The notes under the pieces: generated by a model
The model's input: the letters and a program-made list of their open reading frames with translations, nothing else
The model's database searches: none
What the model was told of the DNA's origin: nothing
In this document: positions 5,709-9,742 of the stretch, piece by piece
Layout: each line of letters opens with the position of its first letter
How positions within the stretch are numbered: position 1 is the stretch's first letter
Made by a program: the position numbers and the translations under genes
Origin: Planctomycetia bacterium
Lineage (GTDB): Bacteria; Planctomycetota; Planctomycetia; Pirellulales; UBA1268
Length of the DNA stretch: 9,742 nt
Direction: 5' to 3'
Assembly (NCBI GenBank): GCA_009919445.1
Contig: RGBY01000084.1
Span: forward strand, 1 to 9,742

Positions 5709-7934
5709 ATGAGCCACGCTGAAGACGTTGATCTGCAGGACGTTTCCGCACGATCCCCACTGTCGCAGAAGCCGACACTGGCCCTCGAAGAACTCTCCCC
5801 CCAAACGCTCTATGCCAAGTGCATGGCACTGGCCCGCAACCTGTGGTGGAGTTGGCATCCAGAGGTAACCAACCTCTTCCGTGAACTCGACCCGATTCGC
5901 TGGCGGCAGCTTGATCACAATCCAATTGCCCTCCTGGCAGAGTTCACGCCAGAACGGCTCGAGGCCCGGGCGGCGGAACTTGTCCTTTACAGCCGGATCA
6001 ATCAGGCCCATCGGCGGATGAAGGAGTACACCGCCGCCAAATCGACATGGAGCGACGTGCACGCTGGTGTCCTGGGTTCAAAACCGGTCGTCTACTTCTC
6101 TGCTGAGTTTGGCATCCACGAATCGGTGCCGATTTACTCCGGTGGCCTGGGGGTTCTGGCTGGCGACCACGTGAAGAGTGCCAGCGGTTTGGGCATTCCC
6201 CTGATTGCCGTTGGGCTGTTCTACAACCAGGGGTACTTCCGCCAACACCTCGATATCGATGGCTATCAGCACGAGGAATACATCGACTCTCGCGTCGACC
6301 TGCTTCCTCTGGAGCCTGCCGTTGATCCAGAGGGACAGCCGATAACAGTGTCGGTCGATACCCGTTCAGGCTCGATCCATGCCAAGGTCTGGCGGATGGC
6401 GGTTGGTCGAGTCAATCTATTCCTCCTGGACTGCGACATTGAGGGGAATGAGCCCGAAGACCGTGAACTCACCAGCCGGCTTTATGGTGGCGACACCCGT
6501 ACCCGTATCCGGCAGGAACTTGTCTTGGGTGTGGGGGGCGTGAAGGCGATCCGGGCGATGGGCATCGTGCCTGGTGTCTACCACCTCAACGAAGGACATT
6601 CGGCCTTCGCTACGCTTGAGGCAGTTCGTGGCCGAATGGACCGCGACGGTTATTCGTTTGATGAATCGGTCCGTAAGGTTGCCCGTCAGACGGTCTTCAC
6701 CACCCACACGCCTGTGCCGGCTGGCCATGATCGGTTTGATGGCGGGCTGATTGAAGAGCATCTTGGGCCAACCCGGGATGCCCTCGGCATCTCGCATGAA
6801 CACCTGATGGCGATGGGGCGGGTTGAGACGCACAATCAGGAAGAGCCCTTCTGCATGACGGTGCTCGGGCTGAAACTGTCACGGCGGGCCAATGCGGTGA
6901 GTAACCTGCACGGTCATGTCAGTCGACGGATGTGGTCGAACCTCTGGCCATCGCGGGTTGAAGAGGAGGTGCCGATTGGGCACATCACCAACGGCGTGCA
7001 TGTGCCGAGTTGGCTTTCCTGGCAGATGCTGCAGCTCTACGATCGAATCTTCCCTGCTGGCTGGATCCGGCGGATGGGCGAGCCCGACGTCTGGCAGAAA
7101 ATCTACGAGGTAGACCCGGGTGAACTCTGGGAGACGCACTACGCACTCAAGAACCTCCTGCTGCAGTTTGTTCGGCGCCGGCTCAGTCGGCAGTGTCGAC
7201 GCCGAGGAGAGTGTGATGACGCAGTGGAGTCAGCCCGAAGTGTGCTCGATCCCAATGTGCTCACGATTGGCTTTGCCCGCCGGTTTGCCACCTATAAGCG
7301 GGCGGCACTCTTCTTGACACACTTTGATCGGCTGCACGCTTTAATCAGCGATCCTGACCGACCACTTCAAATTATCTTTGCCGGGAAGGCCCATCCGGCT
7401 GACGAGCCGGGCAAGGCGTTGATTCGGAAGATTGCCAATCTTCGGCATGACCCGCAGGTCGCGGGGCGGATTGTCTTTGTTGAGGATTATGACATCAATG
7501 TCTGCCGGCACCTGATCCAGGGTGTTGATGTCTGGCTGAATAACCCGCGGCGTCCGCTGGAGGCTTCCGGGACCAGTGGCCAGAAAGTGGTGCTTAATGG
7601 CGGGCTCAACTGCTCGATTCTCGATGGCTGGTGGGCCGAAGCCTTTGACGGCCGGAATGGCTTTGCCATTGGGCGTGGCGAGACCCACGCTCAGGATGAA
7701 ATCACCGATGAGCGGGACGGGGAGGCCTTGTTCCGTGTGCTCGAAAACGAAGTAGTGCCGAAATTTTACGAACGGGACAGCGACGGCCTGCCGCGTGAAT
7801 GGATCACCATGATGATGAACTCAATTTCATCATTAGCATGGCGATTCAGTGCCCATCGCATGGTGATGGACTATGCCCGTGCCTGCTACGTTCCTGCTGC
7901 CGGTGGTGTCTCTTGCGACATGCCCAGTCGGTAG
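5709..7934 (+). CDS. glgP: Alpha-glucan (glycogen/maltodextrin) phosphorylase, short bacterial type
   Basis: This 741-residue cytoplasmic enzyme uses phosphate to release glucose-1-phosphate from alpha-1,4-glucans, with pyridoxal phosphate as cofactor. It belongs to the short alpha-glucan phosphorylase subfamily (GT35, TIGR02094 type) rather than the long glycogen phosphorylases. In order it shows the N-terminal DUF3417-like part (LYAKCMALARNLWWSWHPEV, from about residue 35), VVYFSAEFGIHESVPIYSGG and GVLAGDHVKSA, RLYGGDTRTRIRQELVLGVGG, VYHLNEGHSAFATLE, TTHTPVPAGHDRFD, HITNGVHVPSW, GFARRFATYKRAALF, IFAGKAHPAD, FVEDYDINV, and NNPRRPLEASGTSGQKVVLNGG, whose lysine K626 should hold the cofactor. 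That motif reads GQK where GMK is common. The C-terminus ends normally (FSAHRMVMDYARACYVPAA). No other glycogen gene is in the window. Confidence 0.97.
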   Translation: MSHAEDVDLQDVSARSPLSQKPTLALEELSPQTLYAKCMALARNLWWSWHPEVTNLFRELDPIRWRQLDHNPIALLAEFTPERLEARAAELVLYSRINQAHRRMKEYTAAKSTWSDVHAGVLGSKPVVYFSAEFGIHESVPIYSGGLGVLAGDHVKSASGLGIPLIAVGLFYNQGYFRQHLDIDGYQHEEYIDSRVDLLPLEPAVDPEGQPITVSVDTRSGSIHAKVWRMAVGRVNLFLLDCDIEGNEPEDRELTSRLYGGDTRTRIRQELVLGVGGVKAIRAMGIVPGVYHLNEGHSAFATLEAVRGRMDRDGYSFDESVRKVARQTVFTTHTPVPAGHDRFDGGLIEEHLGPTRDALGISHEHLMAMGRVETHNQEEPFCMTVLGLKLSRRANAVSNLHGHVSRRMWSNLWPSRVEEEVPIGHITNGVHVPSWLSWQMLQLYDRIFPAGWIRRMGEPDVWQKIYEVDPGELWETHYALKNLLLQFVRRRLSRQCRRRGECDDAVESARSVLDPNVLTIGFARRFATYKRAALFLTHFDRLHALISDPDRPLQIIFAGKAHPADEPGKALIRKIANLRHDPQVAGRIVFVEDYDINVCRHLIQGVDVWLNNPRRPLEASGTSGQKVVLNGGLNCSILDGWWAEAFDGRNGFAIGRGETHAQDEITDERDGEALFRVLENEVVPKFYERDSDGLPREWITMMMNSISSLAWRFSAHRMVMDYARACYVPAAGGVSCDMPSR

Positions 7935-7991
7935 TGGGCGATGCATCAAGATGCGGAAGCAAACTTCGTGACAGGGTGCAACCAGTCGCGA

Positions 7992-9110
7992 CTAGGCGGC
8001 CTGAGTTCGCTGGCGGTCGTGATAGGCTGTTGATCGCAGCAGCACGCAGCCCCGGAGCACCTCGGGCCTTCCCGGGCTTCCCACTGCTGCTGTGGGGCAG
8101 GCAATCAGGCCTCCCAGCCGGTTCCAGGTTTCCCTCAGGGCGAAGGGCACCGAACAGCCGCTGACATTGCCAACATGCTGGGTCAGGCCATTAATCAATT
8201 CGCCACCGATGCCATAACCCTCAAGCTGCATGCCGGTAAACCGGACGATGCCAGTGCCTGCCTGGTGCGGAACCACGAAGTCGACATCGCTGCCTTGGAG
8301 TCGTGCCGCGTCGAGGGCGGCAGCCACAGCCGCCGACATCTGGCGGGGAGCCGTTTCGGCGATGGCCATGCCGTCGAGGGTGTAGACGATATGGTCGTGG
8401 GCGTGAGTCACGCCTCCATCGGGTGTGGGGACTGGCACCTGGTCGCGTTGTTGAAAGTCAAAGGCAGGCTGGTCAATCGTTTCGCGACTGGCATCTGCAT
8501 GAACCAGTTCAAAGTGAGCAGGATGCCGCCGGCTCTCAAGTGGTGCCAACAGTGTTGCCGTTGCCATGTCTCCGAATAGGCCGGCTGTCTGTGTGTTGCC
8601 GTAGTCAGTGATGCGGCTGATCCGGCTGGCCACAACAACGAGAACAAACTCGTCTCGCTTCAGCTGCAACCGCGGTGCCCACCGTCTACTGACGAGCGAC
8701 AAGGCCCGGCTGTAGCCGCAGCAAAACCAGTTAATGCCAGCCACGCGGCTGTGTGGTGCATGAAGCCGATCAGCCAGGAGCCTGGCTGCCAACTGGGTCC
8801 GTTCCTGTTGAGACTGCTCTGGAGTGAGAAACCGGTGGGCAATCGAGGGGGGCAGAAATGATGGTGAGGCGAACATGATGCCGCGGCATTGGGACAGATC
8901 GCAGCCGGTCTCGGCCTGAAGTTGGCGGACGGCTCGAATCCCCATCGTCACCTCGTCGTCCAGGGAGATTCCCCGTGATTCGATGCCTGTGTGACGGCTG
9001 AACTTGCGGGGCATTGCCTCGCCAAACCAGTCATTTTGCAGTTCCCAAGAGGGCTGATGCACGGCAATTGCCGCGATCCCCAAGGGTGAAACCTGTGCTG
9101 TCCTGTCCAT
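7992..9110 (-). CDS. 3-oxoacyl-ACP synthase III-like condensing enzyme (thiolase fold)
   Basis: This 372-residue protein has the layout of the KAS III family (FabH-like), which joins an acyl-CoA starter to malonyl-ACP or carries out related condensations. The catalytic triad is in place: Cys130 in WFCCGYSRAL (128-137), His282 in VVPHQAGTGIVR (279-290) and Asn315 in QHVGNVSGCSVPFAL (311-325). The N-terminal half ends with a typical GLFGDMATATLL stretch (187-198). It is longer than typical FabH (about 320 residues) and diverges from it, so a specialised enzyme (OleA-like head-to-head condensation, or starter-unit supply) is possible; I cannot decide. No acyl carrier protein, malonyl transferase or other fab gene is adjacent. 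ATG 9110-9108 is preferred because GGGAAAG lies just upstream; GTG 9125 in the same frame would add 5 residues. It converges with the phosphorylase gene across 57 bases that hold no recognisable terminator. Confidence 0.88.
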   Translation of the reverse strand: MDRTAQVSPLGIAAIAVHQPSWELQNDWFGEAMPRKFSRHTGIESRGISLDDEVTMGIRAVRQLQAETGCDLSQCRGIMFASPSFLPPSIAHRFLTPEQSQQERTQLAARLLADRLHAPHSRVAGINWFCCGYSRALSLVSRRWAPRLQLKRDEFVLVVVASRISRITDYGNTQTAGLFGDMATATLLAPLESRRHPAHFELVHADASRETIDQPAFDFQQRDQVPVPTPDGGVTHAHDHIVYTLDGMAIAETAPRQMSAAVAAALDAARLQGSDVDFVVPHQAGTGIVRFTGMQLEGYGIGGELINGLTQHVGNVSGCSVPFALRETWNRLGGLIACPTAAVGSPGRPEVLRGCVLLRSTAYHDRQRTQAA

Positions 9111-9125
9111 TTTCTTTCCCAACAC

Positions 9126-9337
9126 CGCGTCGTGGCCTCGTGAGGGGCGGGATTCTGCCGATCGACCGGGTTGGAGGCCAGCCGAAAAACCGAACCCATA
9201 TCAGGGGAGCTACGCCAAGCGGAATCACGAGTGCGAAACGCATGGCATAGTTCTTTCGGAAGTACCCTCGATTTTTCATCGATGCAAATTTCATTGGGAA
9301 AAACAGCCCTTTTTGGAAAGGCAGGACCCTCGGGGTG
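9126..9337. other. Divergent spacer, probably holding two promoters
   Basis: These 212 bases separate the minus-strand KAS III-like gene from the plus-strand exported-protein gene. Bases 9250-9320 are clearly richer in A+T than the flanks. They include a small inverted repeat, TCGAT (9268-9272) and ATCGA (9278-9282), around a 5-base loop, and the A and T runs at 9299-9303 and 9310-9314. I could not assign -35/-10 pairs with confidence. Confidence 0.35.
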
Positions 9338-9742
9338 ATGGCTCGAATGTGCGTGGTATTGATCGTTCTTGCCGGTTTTTTCGCTACTGGCGACATTTCT
9401 TCGGTTATTCGTGGCGGAACCGCTGCGGTGACAGATGCCACGGAACTGACTGCCACACTCAGCGGCTGGTGCGGCCAGTTCACGGGATTGCCCTCGATTG
9501 CCGCAGATCGATCTTGGGACGACCAGACCGGCGAGCAAGCCGGAGATCGTTCGGCATTGCCTGAGCCCCCCCGCATGAACCAGGTTGAGATTCCTGCGGA
9601 TGCCGTGAGGAGCGTGACCCTCGACGATCTGTTAACCGGCGACCGCCTTCTGGTCTGGTGCAGGATTCAAACGGGTCAGTACCGGAATGAATTGCTGGCC
9701 ATCGACATCATCGATCAGGCACGTGGTGAAGTGCTGCTCAGC
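9338..9742 (+). CDS. Putative exported protein, unknown function (partial, runs off right edge)
   Basis: From ATG 9338 the frame is open for 135 codons to the end of the window with no stop. The N-terminus reads MARMCVVLIVLAGFFATGD: a short basic start and a hydrophobic core of about 13 residues, like a Sec signal peptide, so the product is probably exported or periplasmic. The following part is rich in Thr, Ala, Asp and Gly with a low-complexity linker (about 58-80), then a more ordered part, VTLDDLLTGDRLLVWCRI (93-110) and NELLAIDIIDQARGEVLLS (117-135), which predicts strands and helices. I do not recognise a family. ATG 9347 is a possible later start; no strong ribosome binding site is seen, though GGGGTG abuts ATG 9338. 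The frame is closed upstream by a TAG at 9248. Codon choice (G/C-ending) suits a real gene. Confidence 0.6.
   Translation, partial: MARMCVVLIVLAGFFATGDISSVIRGGTAAVTDATELTATLSGWCGQFTGLPSIAADRSWDDQTGEQAGDRSALPEPPRMNQVEIPADAVRSVTLDDLLTGDRLLVWCRIQTGQYRNELLAIDIIDQARGEVLLS

Noticed and set aside
7935..7991. Terminator between the convergent phosphorylase and KAS III-like genes
   Set aside because: Only 4-5 base repeats (GCATC-AA-GATGC, GAAG-CAAA-CTTC) with no T-run on either strand; not enough to call.
8948..9538. 196-codon minus-strand frame over the KAS III-like gene start
   Set aside because: Overlaps the conserved start of the KAS III-like gene and the exported-protein gene on the other strand; no domain seen.
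1..9742. Mobile element, CRISPR array, toxin-antitoxin or defence genes
   Set aside because: No transposase or integrase motifs, no terminal or regularly spaced repeats and no known defence domains were found.

Overview
The window (about 60% G+C by eye) looks like chromosomal DNA of a planctomycete. This is inferred from protein style: the sigma factor matches the ECF type I associate with Planctomycetota (SDVVQETFLEAH and SVGAVRMLWLRAIEALR-like stretches), and a small two-helix membrane protein resembles ones I recall from that phylum. No search was possible, so the placement is an inference. I see no insertion sequence, CRISPR array, phage gene, tRNA or rRNA.

Left part (1-5539), all on the minus strand and read right to left: an acyl-CoA dehydrogenase-like protein (5539-4424), a family 9 glycosyltransferase of the heptosyltransferase type (4291-3266), a small membrane protein (3224-2859), NAD-dependent DNA ligase LigA (2862-847, GTG start overlapping the previous stop by 4 bases), an ECF sigma factor (683-51), and possibly the start of another gene running off the left edge. 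Spacing is tight between the glycosyltransferase, membrane protein and ligA. The acyl-CoA dehydrogenase is set apart by an inverted repeat, and the sigma factor by 163 bases.

Middle (5540-7934): a divergent intergenic region with a GC-rich inverted repeat, an A/T tract and a TATACT box leads into a plus-strand alpha-glucan phosphorylase (5709-7934) with a clear ribosome binding site.

Right part (7935-9742): a convergent minus-strand ketoacyl-ACP synthase III-like enzyme (9110-7992) with Cys, His and Asn in the expected places; a 227-base divergent spacer; and a plus-strand gene for a putative exported protein that starts at 9338 and stays open to the right edge.

Functionally this is mostly housekeeping and metabolism: DNA replication and repair (LigA), glycogen or maltodextrin breakdown (phosphorylase), surface glycan assembly (glycosyltransferase), lipid-type chemistry (KAS III-like and acyl-CoA dehydrogenase-like proteins) and transcriptional control (ECF sigma). 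I see no convincing new multi-gene system. The best leads are the acyl-CoA dehydrogenase-like protein with an unusual C-terminal motif, two possible leaderless start sites, the stand-alone KAS III-like enzyme and the edge-truncated exported protein.
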